Below the pieces are notes generated by a model, which made no database searches, was not told where the DNA came from, and worked only from the letters and a program-made list of their open reading frames with translations. Source: Burkholderia sp. H160 (lineage in GTDB: Bacteria; Pseudomonadota; Gammaproteobacteria; Burkholderiales; Burkholderiaceae). From it: 64,000 bases of DNA. The stretch covers positions 1-64,000 of the forward strand of contig ABYL01000002.1 of the NCBI GenBank assembly GCA_000173575.1, written 5' to 3'. Shown in pieces: positions 32,814 through 41,893 of the stretch (its first letter is position 1; each line of letters begins with the position of its first letter). The position numbers and the translations under genes are program-made.

Positions 32814-32839
32814 AAAAAGGCGCTTCGTACCGAAGCGCC
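32814..32839 (-). terminator. Rho-independent terminator after the DUF2891 gene
   Basis: A perfect 9-bp stem (GGCGCTTCG / CGAAGCGCC) with a 3-base loop is followed on the minus strand by five T residues. It lies 44 bp past the DUF2891 stop and separates it from polB. Confidence 0.9.
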
Positions 32840-32882
32840 CCAACAAACACAGTGTTACTTCTTCAAAGCTCGTTCATTTCGC

Positions 32883-33893
32883 TCAAGCTTCGAGCGCCAG
32901 CGTCGCGAACGTGGCGAGCCAGTGCTCGCCCATGTAATCGCCGGCCACGTGCGGCAGCGCGCAGTGCAGATGACGCTCGGCCGCATCGAACAGCACGGTG
33001 CGGCGCACATCGCCAGGGGGCAGCGCACGCGCGAGCGAACGCTGGCACCACGCGCGGCTCAGATTGAGGCCGTCCAGATGGGCGATCTTGCCGTCGCTGC
33101 GATCGGTCACGGTGACGGGCTCGAACAACGTCGCCGGCTTTTTCGCGCCGAGGTCCGGCAGGAAGCGCCCAAACCAATCGGTGAACTGCGCGGACGGCAG
33201 CACGCGCCGCATCAACTCCGCTTCCATCAGCGCAGGCGACAGGAACTCGTCGCCGGCCGGCTCCCACGCCTGACACGCGACGTCGTCCAGATACCAGCGC
33301 TCCGCGGTGCTGACGATCAGCGCATCGAGCGATTCGCGCGAGGTTTGCCGCGCGAAATCAAGTGCCAACGCGAGCGCGAACGCCATGTTGAAGTGCGTGC
33401 CCACGCGCAGCGGATAGGTCGCTTTCGGCAGGAACTCCTCGAAGCGCTCGACGAACGCCTCGGTGAGCGGCGCGAATGTCTTCGCCCAGCGCGCGGCTTC
33501 GGAAATCTTCAGCGACTGCAGTTGCGCGCTGAGCGCGAGCAGCCACGCCCAGCCATACGGCCGCTCGAAGCCGCGATTGTGCGGCAGGTCCAGATAAGCG
33601 AGTTCGCCGGCGACGTTGGCCCCGGTGAAATGCTCGTCGACCACCGCGACGATGCGGGCGGCCTCGGGCAGATTGGGGAAGCGTTCGAGCAGATACAGGA
33701 TCAGCCAGTAGCCATGCACGCACGAATGCCAGTCGTAGCTGCCATAGAAGATCGGATGTAATGCGCGCGGGCTCTGCACGTCCTGCGGCCCGGCGAGCGA
33801 GTGCGTGAGCTTGTTCGGATATTCGCGAGTGAGGTGGGCGAGCGCGACATTGGCGAATTTCGACGCGAGTTCGAGGGTGAGCTGGGTGGTCAT
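32883..33893 (-). CDS. DUF2891 family protein
   Basis: A 336-aa soluble protein of the family I recognise as DUF2891. Landmarks are the N-terminal PIFYGSYDWHSCVHGYW segment and a second half with WEPAGDEFLSPALMEAELM and LSRAWC. The all-helical, repeated tryptophan/histidine-rich pattern resembles (alpha/alpha) toroid glycosidase-like folds, but no activity is known to me. ATG at 33893 follows GAGGAG. It is a single-gene unit with its own terminator. Confidence 0.85.
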   Translation of the reverse strand: MTTQLTLELASKFANVALAHLTREYPNKLTHSLAGPQDVQSPRALHPIFYGSYDWHSCVHGYWLILYLLERFPNLPEAARIVAVVDEHFTGANVAGELAYLDLPHNRGFERPYGWAWLLALSAQLQSLKISEAARWAKTFAPLTEAFVERFEEFLPKATYPLRVGTHFNMAFALALALDFARQTSRESLDALIVSTAERWYLDDVACQAWEPAGDEFLSPALMEAELMRRVLPSAQFTDWFGRFLPDLGAKKPATLFEPVTVTDRSDGKIAHLDGLNLSRAWCQRSLARALPPGDVRRTVLFDAAERHLHCALPHVAGDYMGEHWLATFATLALEA

Positions 33894-34104
33894 CGGCGGC
33901 TCCTCAGAAGCGGAATGCAAACACATACAACAGTATGGTGTTGACGATCAGCAATAGTAAAGCGGCCGGCCGCAGCGCCCCCGCCGATCAGGGTCAGATG
34001 CATGCCGCGCGAACGGCTGCAATTGCTGGCGGTTGTATGTCATGCCGAAAAGTAATGCCTTTTTGCGGATTCGGCAATTTTCGGTTACCCCAGCCGTCGC
34101 GCCT

Positions 34105-34836
34105 TTAACTCCCGCGAATGTAATCCGGCAACGCCACTGCGTTCGCAACCGGATCGCCGCTCGCATTCGTCGGCAGATACTGCGTCTGAAACGCGGTGAA
34201 CATCGCGGCAAATCCATCGGCGCGTTGCACGATCACCGCGCCATCCTGAAACGCGCCGTTTTCGTTGTAATGCGGGCCGCGCGGATTGCCCTGATTCATG
34301 TGGGTCTCGTGAAGGCCGTCCTTCTTCGGTAGAAACAGAAAGCCGAACCCATAGACCACGATGCCCGCCGACGTCGGCGTCCAGAAATCGCGGTTATGCA
34401 ACTGGCCGCTGCCGTTGTCGAAAGGCAGGCTTTCCGATGGCTGAGTTTCATCGATGGTCAGGATTTCGTCGATGATGTCGTTGACATCGGCGCGATTGCC
34501 GTTTTGATCCTCGTAGGGAATTGGCCGCATCCGGTGAATGTCGAGCAGGCTGCTGTCCTGAAAGTAATCGAGCCGCGGAAAGCCGCTGGTGTAGAGGCCG
34601 AGTTGCAGTGCCTGCAGTTTGGCGGTTAGCGGATCGGCGAAGTTCAGATCGGCATAGAAGTACACGTCGTCGTTGCCGCTTGCGCCCGGTTGCGTCGACG
34701 CCGAATTTACGACGATGTTGAATGGTGTATTGTCGTTACCGGAAACCGTTATCACATAGTGAGGACTACCTATATACGAATCCTTAAAAGGCGCTGCGCG
34801 CAGCAAATTTCCCTTGAACATGCAGTATTCGTTCAT
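34105..34836 (-). CDS. DUF2278 (YukJ-like) family protein
   Basis: A 243-aa soluble protein fitting the DUF2278/YukJ family, with SPHYVITVSG near the N-terminus, LDYFQDSSLLD in the middle and the histidine-rich HETHMNQGNPRG near the C-terminus. The biochemical role of the family is unknown. The start at 34836 has a weak AAGG site. It is divergent from a fragment of a phospholipase-D-like gene, and such genes can accompany DUF2278 proteins, so this may be the surviving half of a damaged pair. Confidence 0.75.
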   Translation of the reverse strand: MNEYCMFKGNLLRAAPFKDSYIGSPHYVITVSGNDNTPFNIVVNSASTQPGASGNDDVYFYADLNFADPLTAKLQALQLGLYTSGFPRLDYFQDSSLLDIHRMRPIPYEDQNGNRADVNDIIDEILTIDETQPSESLPFDNGSGQLHNRDFWTPTSAGIVVYGFGFLFLPKKDGLHETHMNQGNPRGPHYNENGAFQDGAVIVQRADGFAAMFTAFQTQYLPTNASGDPVANAVALPDYIRGS

Positions 34837-35007
34837 AGCTGAAGGACCTTGTCAAAGTTGATCATTGGAAAGCGACTCGCACCCAAGCATACGGTGCGGC
34901 CCGTCGATAAACAAGCGCGGCACTTGTCATACGGTTGCAACGTTGATGCGGGCTAGATGCCGTTGCAGTCTTCGAAAAAACGCCTGGCAGATAGCACGGA
35001 GGACGGG

Positions 35008-35130
35008 GTGAAAGCGATTGCCTTTTCTAACAATGACATTGCAGTCATTGCATGGACGTTGGGCGGCAAGCTGAATGGCTGTCTCGGCTTCGCCATTTCG
35101 CGAATCGATGTTCAGGCCGACACGGAAACG
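35008..35130 (+). pseudogene. N-terminal remnant of a phospholipase-D-like protein gene
   Basis: A GTG at 35008 after GGAGG starts a frame reading MKAIAFSNNDIAVIAW and then LNGCLGFAISRIDV. This resembles the conserved N-terminus of a family of bacterial phospholipase-D-like proteins. After about 40 codons the similarity stops and the frame runs antisense into the NTF2-like gene. The downstream catalytic HKD domains are missing, so this is a truncated relic. The remainder of 34837-35205 shows nothing else. Confidence 0.5.
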
Positions 35131-35205
35131 CGAGTCCGGCGACGCCTATCGGTGCGTGCCGGAACACTTCTGTCGGACATCGCCGCTGTTGCGGATCGGC
35201 CAGCT

Positions 35206-35661
35206 TTATGGATTCGCGACAAAGAGTTCGAACGAGGCAACGCGCTTCGTGATTCGCCATGCGCCATCCGTGAACGCGAACTCATCGTCGAAGCGGCCGA
35301 CGACCTGCTGTCCGCGCGCTGGCCGTCCGAACGGTCCGGCGTCATCAGCGGTGCTGCCGCTCCATAGGAGGACCTGGGTTGCTGCAACGGCCTTCTGAGC
35401 CGAGACCGAGGAAAATTGCGTGCCGAATATCAGATGCCGGCTGATACGGTCCGCCGGCCGCGTCGTATACGAGGCGATGATCGCGTCGCGACCAGTAAGC
35501 GTCGCGCCGTTGGGGCGAACGAGTAGCGCTTCGGCGGAGAAAACGCCTGGAAGATCGGCAAACTGGCCGCTATCGATGAGATCCGCAGCGGTCAGAACGA
35601 GTGCGCGGCACGCGTGTTCGGCGATGACCCTTGCGAGAGGATCGAGCATGTCCTTAGCCAT
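35206..35661 (-). CDS. SnoaL/NTF2-like fold protein
   Basis: A 151-aa protein of the nuclear-transport-factor-2/SnoaL superfamily: an N-terminal helix (AEHACRALVLTAADLIDSG), then FADLPGVFSAEALLVRPNG and a C-terminal sheet with FDDEFAFTDGAWRITKR. Members act as small ketosteroid-isomerase-like enzymes or ligand binders; no catalytic dyad is certain. GAGGAGA precedes the ATG at 35661. It overlaps the upstream hydrolase stop by eight bases, so the pair forms an operon. Confidence 0.82.
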   Translation of the reverse strand: MAKDMLDPLARVIAEHACRALVLTAADLIDSGQFADLPGVFSAEALLVRPNGATLTGRDAIIASYTTRPADRISRHLIFGTQFSSVSAQKAVAATQVLLWSGSTADDAGPFGRPARGQQVVGRFDDEFAFTDGAWRITKRVASFELFVANP

Positions 35662-36394
35662 GTGTCGTCTCCTCTTTGTTGATCGACCATTTGGCCCATT
35701 CGATCAGCGCTTCGTTCACGTTTTCCGGTCGCTCCATTGTCGACATATGCCCGCTGTGTTCGATCGCGATAAGGCGCGATCCGTGAACGAGCGTCTGCAT
35801 CTCTTCGTGACGCGCTAGCGGACTCCAGCGGTCTTCGCGGCCGCAGACCAGCATGGTGGGACAGCGGATCTCGCCGAGCAGGCCGGTGGCATCCGGACGA
35901 TTGAGCAGCGCGTTGATCTGCGCCTCGAACTTTTCGGGTGTGCTGCGCTCGATCATGTCGAGAATCGAGCGGTAGATATCGGAGTCGAGCCGATCGGGAT
36001 GCACCATGCCCGGCGACCATTGTTCGCCCATCGCTCGCATGCCTTGCTCACGCGCGAGTTCCAGCAGCCCGAAACGCTGCGCGCGTTCGTGTTCGCCTGC
36101 GTCTCCCGTTGCGCGTGCCTGATAGCCCGTGTCGAGCAGTGCGAGACCGGCAACGCGCTCGGGCGCGCGGCGCACGACCTCGAGCGCAACTCTGCCGCCC
36201 ATCGAATGCCCAGCCACGAGCAGGCGCCCGGCGTCCACAGACGCGAGCACGTGATCGGCCATTGCTCCGATCGAGTCGCGCAACGCGTAGTCGGGTACCA
36301 CGCACTCTCCAAAAGCGCTGAGCGCGGGAAGTTGGTGGGACCACACTGCGTCGTCGCAGAGCAGGCCAGGCAGCAAAACGATTTGTAAGGTCAA
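35654..36394 (-). CDS. Alpha/beta hydrolase
   Basis: A 246-aa soluble hydrolase. The triad is readable: Ser in VAGHSMGGRVAL, Asp in VCGREDRWSP and His in EHSGHMSTMERP, with the oxyanion strand LLPGLLCDDAVW at the N-terminus. The start is TTG at 36394 with AGGA seven bases upstream. It resembles the enol-lactonase/esterase group, suggesting a small ester or lactone substrate. Overlap with the downstream SnoaL-like gene implies a joint pathway. Confidence 0.88.
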   Translation of the reverse strand: MTLQIVLLPGLLCDDAVWSHQLPALSAFGECVVPDYALRDSIGAMADHVLASVDAGRLLVAGHSMGGRVALEVVRRAPERVAGLALLDTGYQARATGDAGEHERAQRFGLLELAREQGMRAMGEQWSPGMVHPDRLDSDIYRSILDMIERSTPEKFEAQINALLNRPDATGLLGEIRCPTMLVCGREDRWSPLARHEEMQTLVHGSRLIAIEHSGHMSTMERPENVNEALIEWAKWSINKEETTHG

Positions 36395-36463
36395 GGGTGG
36401 GTCCTGTGATGCGTTAGACGGATAAAAGAAGTGGCGCTCGATACACGCACGAGCCCGTCGATT

Positions 36464-37921
36464 TTAGCGTGAGCGGAGTGCAACGCAAGACTGCGCGGTC
36501 GCATCGATTGCCGCTTTGGCTTTCGATACGATCTCATCGATCTCCAGCCGGCTAATCACGAGCGGCGGCGACAGCAGCATCCGGTCGCCGCTCGCGCGCA
36601 TGATCAGATTGCCGTTGAAGCAGAAATCGCGGCAGACCGTACCAACCTCGCCGCCATTCGCAAAGCGCTTGCGCTCGAGCGGCTCCTCAGCGAGTTGCAC
36701 TCCCGCAACGAGACCCGCGCCGCTGATCTCGCCGACGATAGGATGGCCTGCGAACGTCTCGCGCAGCTTCTTCTGAAAGTACGGACCGGTATCCGCTTTG
36801 ACGCGCTCGACGATCCTCTCATCGCGCAGCAACTTCAGATTGGCAAGCGCGACAGCCGCCGCAACCGGGTGCCCGGAGTAGGTGAGGCCATGATTGAAGT
36901 CGCCGTTGTCGATCAGCGCGCGGGCGACGCGATCATGCAAGCCAACGGCACCCATCGGCACATAACCGCTCGTCAGTCCCTTCGCGAGCGTGATCAGATC
37001 CGGCTCGAAGCCGAAGTGCTGATGCGCGAACCATTCGCCGGTTCGGCCGAAGCCGCCGATCACTTCATCGGCGACGAGCAGCACGTCGTACTTGCGGCAA
37101 ATGCGCTGGATTTCCGGCCAATAATTCGCGGCCGGAAAGATCACGCCGCCTGCTCCCTGGAAAGGCTCACCAATAAATGCGGCGACATTGTCCGCACCGA
37201 GTTCGAGAATCTTCGCTTCGAGTTGCCGCGCGCGTGCCAGCGCGAATTCTTCGGGCGTCTGATCGCTCGCCGCTTCGCCGAAGAAATAGGGCTGATCGAT
37301 ATGCATGATGTTCTCGACTTTCGAGGGCATCTGTTCATGCATATAAGCCATGCCGCCGAGCGTGCCGCCCGCTATCGTCGAACCGTGATAAGCGTTCTTG
37401 CGCGCGATGACGAACTTCTTCGCGGGCTTGCGCTGCGTCGCCCAATATTGATGGACGATGCGCAGCACGGTGTCGTTGCCTTCCGAGCCGCTGTTGCAGT
37501 AGAAAAAGTGCTTGAACGGCTCCGGCGTCAGGTCGGCCAGCAGGGCAGACAGTTCGATCACCGGCGGATGGGTCGTCCGGAAGAACGTGTTGTAGTACGG
37601 CAGTTCCTGCATTTGCCGGTAGGCGGCGTCGGCCAGTTCCTTGCGGCCATAGCCGACATTCACGCACCAGAGTCCCGCCATGCCATCGATGATCTTGTTG
37701 CCGTCCGAGTCCCACAGGTACACGCCCTGGGCCTTGACGATCACGCGAGAGCCCGCGCGATTGAGCGAGCCCATATCCGAGAACGGATGAATGTGATGCG
37801 CCGCATCGAGCGCGCGGTATTCGGCGGTGCTGCGTGATGTCGCCTGCCGTGCCGCTGCGTCTTTCGTGCCGCAAACTTCGGGCTTTTCCGCATACATTAC
37901 GTCTTCAGTCTTATGGCTCAT
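36464..37921 (-). CDS. spuC: Class III aminotransferase, putrescine-pyruvate type
   Basis: A 485-aa PLP-dependent omega-aminotransferase, close in look to SpuC-type polyamine transaminases. The PLP lysine is in LITLAKGLTSGYVPMGA and the cofactor-nitrogen aspartate in VADEVIGGFGRTG. Other landmarks are NSGSEGND and AYHGSTIAGG. It would transfer the amino group of putrescine (or a related diamine or beta-amino acid) to pyruvate. It lies 49 bp after a gamma-glutamylputrescine-synthetase-like gene, which supports polyamine catabolism. An in-phase ATG at 37897 is an alternative start. Confidence 0.88.
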   Translation of the reverse strand: MSHKTEDVMYAEKPEVCGTKDAAARQATSRSTAEYRALDAAHHIHPFSDMGSLNRAGSRVIVKAQGVYLWDSDGNKIIDGMAGLWCVNVGYGRKELADAAYRQMQELPYYNTFFRTTHPPVIELSALLADLTPEPFKHFFYCNSGSEGNDTVLRIVHQYWATQRKPAKKFVIARKNAYHGSTIAGGTLGGMAYMHEQMPSKVENIMHIDQPYFFGEAASDQTPEEFALARARQLEAKILELGADNVAAFIGEPFQGAGGVIFPAANYWPEIQRICRKYDVLLVADEVIGGFGRTGEWFAHQHFGFEPDLITLAKGLTSGYVPMGAVGLHDRVARALIDNGDFNHGLTYSGHPVAAAVALANLKLLRDERIVERVKADTGPYFQKKLRETFAGHPIVGEISGAGLVAGVQLAEEPLERKRFANGGEVGTVCRDFCFNGNLIMRASGDRMLLSPPLVISRLEIDEIVSKAKAAIDATAQSCVALRSR

Positions 37922-37970
37922 ACCGCCTCCGTCTTTTCAAGGTTCTCGTTGACCGATTGACTGACGGCAC

Positions 37971-39305
37971 TCAAACGTGCAGCAGCAGGTGCCGGCGTTC
38001 CCACGAACTGATCACGCGGAAAAACGCCTCGTATTCGGTCTCTTTCAGCGCGAGATACGCGCGGACGAACTGCTCGCCGAGTACTTCGGCAATGGGCTCG
38101 CACGCGCTCATCAATGTCAGGCCTTCTTCGAGATTGCGTGGTAATTGATAGGGCAACGCATAGCCGTCGCTCGCCAACGGTTCGGTTGCGGCCAACCGCT
38201 GCGTCATGCCGAGATAGCCGGCCGCCAAAGTTGCGGCAATCGCCAGATACGGATTGCAATCGACCCCCGGAATACGATTTTCGATGCGACGCGCGACCGG
38301 CGCGGAATGCGGCACCCGGAAGCCCACCGTGCGATTGTCGTAGCCCCACGCGACGTTGATCGGCGCGGCCATGAAGCGCGATAGGCGCCGGTACGAGTTG
38401 ATGTACGGCGCGAAGATCGGCATCAGCGCCGGCGTGTATTTCTGCAGGCCGGCGATATAGCTGGTGAAAAGGGATGTTGGTTCGCCATCGGCGGCGGTAA
38501 ACAGGTTGCGGCCGGTCTCGATGTCGACGAGGCTTTGGTGCATGTGCATCGCCGAGCCCGGTTCACCCTCCATCGGCTTCGCCATGAAGGTCGCGTACAT
38601 CTTGTGACGCAACGCCGCTTCGCGCACGGTGCGCTTGAATAGAAACACGCTGTCCGCGAGTTTGAGCGGGTCGCCATGCATGAAGTTGATTTCCATCTGC
38701 GCGGCGCCGACTTCGTGAATCAGCGTGTCGACTTCGAGTTCCTGCACGTCGCAGTACTCGTAGATGTCTTCGAACAGCGGATCAAATTCGTTGACCGCTT
38801 CGATCGAATACGCCTGGCGGCCGGTTTCCGCGCGACCGGTGCGCCCGACCGGCGGTTGTAATGGCAGGTCGGGGTCGCGATTCATGTCGACGAGATAGAA
38901 CTCCAGCTCGGGCGCGATCACGGGCTTCCAGCCGCGCGCCTTGTACAGATCGAGCACGCGGCGCAATACGCAGCGCGGCGAGATTTTGACCGGCGTGCCG
39001 TCGAAATGAACGCAATCATGGATCACCTGCGCGGTCGGATCGACTGCCCACGGAATCATCCGGATCGTGCTCGCGTCGGGCACGCACACCATGTCGGGAT
39101 CGGTGACGCCGGTCAGCGAATCGCTTTGTGGATAGTCGCCGGTCACGGTCTGAATCATCACCGCCTGCGGCAGGCGCATCGACTCGCCGGATTCGAACTT
39201 GCTGCGCGGAATGATCTTGCCGCGCGCGATGCCGGCCATGTCAGGAATGATCGCTTCGATTTCGGTGACGTGATGCTTTTTCAGAAACTCATCGATGTCA
39301 TGCAT
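37971..39305 (-). CDS. puuA: Glutamine synthetase family protein, gamma-glutamylputrescine synthetase type
   Basis: A 444-aa glutamine-synthetase-fold ligase. The catalytic landmarks are PELEFYLVD, GAAQMEINFMHGDP, GSAMHMHQSL and ENRIPG. The adenylylation tyrosine loop of true GlnA is not evident. The sequence and its pairing with a SpuC-type transaminase favour ATP-dependent gamma-glutamylation of putrescine or another amine over nitrogen assimilation. It is first in a two-gene operon; the 728-bp upstream gap should contain the promoter, but no regulator gene is adjacent. Confidence 0.87.
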   Translation of the reverse strand: MHDIDEFLKKHHVTEIEAIIPDMAGIARGKIIPRSKFESGESMRLPQAVMIQTVTGDYPQSDSLTGVTDPDMVCVPDASTIRMIPWAVDPTAQVIHDCVHFDGTPVKISPRCVLRRVLDLYKARGWKPVIAPELEFYLVDMNRDPDLPLQPPVGRTGRAETGRQAYSIEAVNEFDPLFEDIYEYCDVQELEVDTLIHEVGAAQMEINFMHGDPLKLADSVFLFKRTVREAALRHKMYATFMAKPMEGEPGSAMHMHQSLVDIETGRNLFTAADGEPTSLFTSYIAGLQKYTPALMPIFAPYINSYRRLSRFMAAPINVAWGYDNRTVGFRVPHSAPVARRIENRIPGVDCNPYLAIAATLAAGYLGMTQRLAATEPLASDGYALPYQLPRNLEEGLTLMSACEPIAEVLGEQFVRAYLALKETEYEAFFRVISSWERRHLLLHV

Positions 39306-40033
39306 GATTGTTCTCTTTGCTTTGAAACGCGACCTGGGTCAAGCGTGCAGGGCGGCACCATCAGATGAGCGGCGTTAAACAGGGCGTGCGGCGAGATGGG
39401 AAAACGCGTAGGCGAGTCGACGCCCAAGCGAATCCGCGCGATAACGCGCAGCGCTCATCAGATTAGAAGCGGTTCGATTGAATCCGTCGCGATGCGCGGT
39501 AATCAGTCAGCGCCGCGCGGACGCAAGCAAACAGCTCGCGGAAAACGCGTGCAGACGGATGAATCGAGCGGCGAAAAGAGACGAAAGAAGAGAGGCGCTA
39601 CGGCAGCAGCGAAGCGACTTCGTCTGTGCGCACTGCGATGAACGCTCGTGCGGAGAGGACGTTGCGACGTCGAACGGAACGACGTGACAGGACTGTGATG
39701 ACGGACAGAAAGCGGCGAAACGCAAGGCTGCCGTTGCTGCCGTCGGCGATGGCGCCGTCAGCGCAAATACCGCGCGCCTGACTGCGATACCAATTCACCA
39801 AAGGGCCTCGGACTCTCACGATGACACTCGACTGGCGTAGTTGAGGGTATTGAACGGCCTGATTCGAGTCCACAGCGGACATTGAATAAACAGGACACGG
39901 GTTGATCGGCAGGAAGCGCTACTAACCAGTACTCACCGATTTCGCAGCGCCGACTCGCGATCCCCCAATAGAAAGCATATACGAGCTAAAAATGCCGTCA
40001 ATTTATTTTTAGATTCTGGCGACCGCGTGTCGC
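39306..40033. other. Intergenic region
   Basis: 728 bp upstream of the puuA-like gene. Several short frames on both strands are arginine/lysine-rich, lack ribosome sites and look non-coding. The part near 39990-40015 is very AT-rich, just past the DedA-rhodanese stop. No terminator hairpin or RNA gene was recognised. Confidence 0.4.
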
Positions 40034-41053
40034 TCACTCCGCGAGACGCGCGCGCACCGTATATTCGCCTTCGTCGTCCTTGTCTTCGAGCATGTGCGCC
40101 ATCGCGGTATTGAAGTCGGCTGGCAATGGCTCGACCGGATAGCCGCGTTTTTCCCACGCATCGAGGCCGCCCTTCAGCGCGCGCACATGATGAATGTTCT
40201 TGCGATGCAATTGCCTGACGATCCGCTTCGCGGTCGCTTCGTTAGGACACACGCAATAGACGACGATCGGCCGTTTCAGATACTCCGGATGAATCGGATC
40301 GGGCGATTCGAGATCGAGCGGCCGCGCGCCGGCGATTCGGTGCGATTCCTTTTCGCGCACGATGCTCGGGCGTGCGTCGAGAATCAGCGGTGGTTCGGTC
40401 GACTTCATCATCGCGTCGAGCTGATCCGGCGAAATTCGCGTATGCGCGAGCCAGCGCCGAAACTGCAAACGGCGCAGCCAGCGATACAGCAGTACCGCCG
40501 CGAAGATGGCCGCGAACGTATCGACGATCGTGCCGCCGTTGTGCCGCACGAGCAGCATCAATTGCACGATCTGATCGTGCAAGGCACCGCCGCCGATCAC
40601 CCAGACGCTCGCCCACAAGGTGGCACCGACCATGTCCCACCACAGAAACACGCCGACGCCGATCGCGGTCGTGCCAAGCAGCGGAGCCGAAATCAGGCCG
40701 AGGCCGGGCAGGAACTTCGCGACCGTCAGAATCGGTGCTCCATAGCGCTCAAACGTATTGCGCGCGACGCGCACCGTGGTGTCCAGCGAAAGAGAGAAGC
40801 GCACGAGGTAATTCAGCATCCGGCGGCCATACGCGCGTCCGGTGAAAAACCATAGCGAGTCGGCGAGCAGCGTCGCACCGACCGCCGCGCAGATCACGTT
40901 GACATACGAGACTTCTCCGACTGCGGCCATCGTTCCAGCGAGAATCAGCATCGGCGCGGCGGGAACCGGCATGCCGAGCTGCGTGACGAGCACGCTCATA
41001 AATACGGCCCACACCCCGAGTGAGGGTGGAATAGCGACCGGGAAATGCCACAC
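40034..41053 (-). CDS. DedA-family membrane protein fused to a rhodanese domain
   Basis: A 339-aa protein. Residues about 5-215 are a DedA/VTT membrane domain (VTQLGMPVPAAPMLILAG, then AKFLPGLGLISAPLLG), a family of lipid scramblase-like transporters. Residues about 230-325 are a rhodanese domain whose active-site cysteine is in VVYCVCPNEATAKRI. The start is a GTG at 41053 with AGGAG seven bases upstream; the longer in-phase extension looks untranslated. The fusion recurs in proteobacteria; the function of the pairing is unknown. It is a single-gene unit. Confidence 0.87.
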   Translation of the reverse strand: MWHFPVAIPPSLGVWAVFMSVLVTQLGMPVPAAPMLILAGTMAAVGEVSYVNVICAAVGATLLADSLWFFTGRAYGRRMLNYLVRFSLSLDTTVRVARNTFERYGAPILTVAKFLPGLGLISAPLLGTTAIGVGVFLWWDMVGATLWASVWVIGGGALHDQIVQLMLLVRHNGGTIVDTFAAIFAAVLLYRWLRRLQFRRWLAHTRISPDQLDAMMKSTEPPLILDARPSIVREKESHRIAGARPLDLESPDPIHPEYLKRPIVVYCVCPNEATAKRIVRQLHRKNIHHVRALKGGLDAWEKRGYPVEPLPADFNTAMAHMLEDKDDEGEYTVRARLAE

Positions 41054-41278
41054 AACCGCGCTCCTGATAAGGCAATGAAAGGAAAAGAAAAGGAATCGTC
41101 CACGCAGAAGCCGACGCGTTGCTGGAGCCCGCGTCGGCGCGAGAGACGGATTTAAGCACAGGTAGCGGGTCGGCGTTGTGAAAGAACGCGGACAATGTCG
41201 CGCGGGCTGCATGCGCCGCGCGGCAAGTGGATCAAAGCGGGCTGGGTAGCGTGTCTTGCATCGCTTCAGGCGGGGAGG

Positions 41279-41716
41279 TCAGGGAAAAGGCCGGTCCGCT
41301 CTCGCATCCTCGGACGGATCATACGGCACCACCTGCTCATGCTCGTCCGCATGATTGCGCGCGACGATCGCACGCGCCGCGACGTTCGGGTCGAGATTGA
41401 ACGGCTGATGCGGGACGCCCGGCGGAATGAACAGGAAGTCGCCCGGCTCGGTAATGACCGACTCGCGCAAGCCCGGACCATAGCGTGTCTCGATCCTGCC
41501 TTCGAGCACATAGATCGCGGTCTCGTAGTCGGCGTGATAGTGCGGCTCCGCATGGCCGCCCGGCGGCACCACGACCATATACATCGACAGGCCGGTCGCG
41601 CCCGCGGTGCGCGCCGAAATACCGACGAAATAGGGCAGCCGCTGGGCCGTCGCCATTTCCCGTTCAGGGCGCACCTTGATGACAGGGGCCCGCGCGTCGT
41701 GCGTCACGTTTGACAT
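41279..41716 (-). CDS. Cupin domain protein
   Basis: A 145-aa single-domain cupin. Motif 1 is GGHAEPHYHADYETAIYVLEG and motif 2 PGDFLFIPPGVPHQPFN, giving two or three metal-ligand histidines and a glutamate. AAAGGAG precedes the ATG at 41716. It is divergent from the AhpD-like peroxidase gene, suggesting shared control. Function (metal-dependent dioxygenase or sensor) is not deducible. Confidence 0.88.
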   Translation of the reverse strand: MSNVTHDARAPVIKVRPEREMATAQRLPYFVGISARTAGATGLSMYMVVVPPGGHAEPHYHADYETAIYVLEGRIETRYGPGLRESVITEPGDFLFIPPGVPHQPFNLDPNVAARAIVARNHADEHEQVVPYDPSEDARADRPFP

Positions 41717-41893
41717 GGTCGCTCCTTTCGTCGCCGCCGTGCCGGGCGGCTTCACGCATGCCGAACTGGAAGTCTAGACGATCCGGGCGGCAATATCAGA
41801 CGTGATCGAGCGGGCGTGATCGAGCGCGGGCGGCCGCCAAAGCGCATTGCTACAATGACTGGCATACCCCGACAGAGATCACGGAGACAGCGC

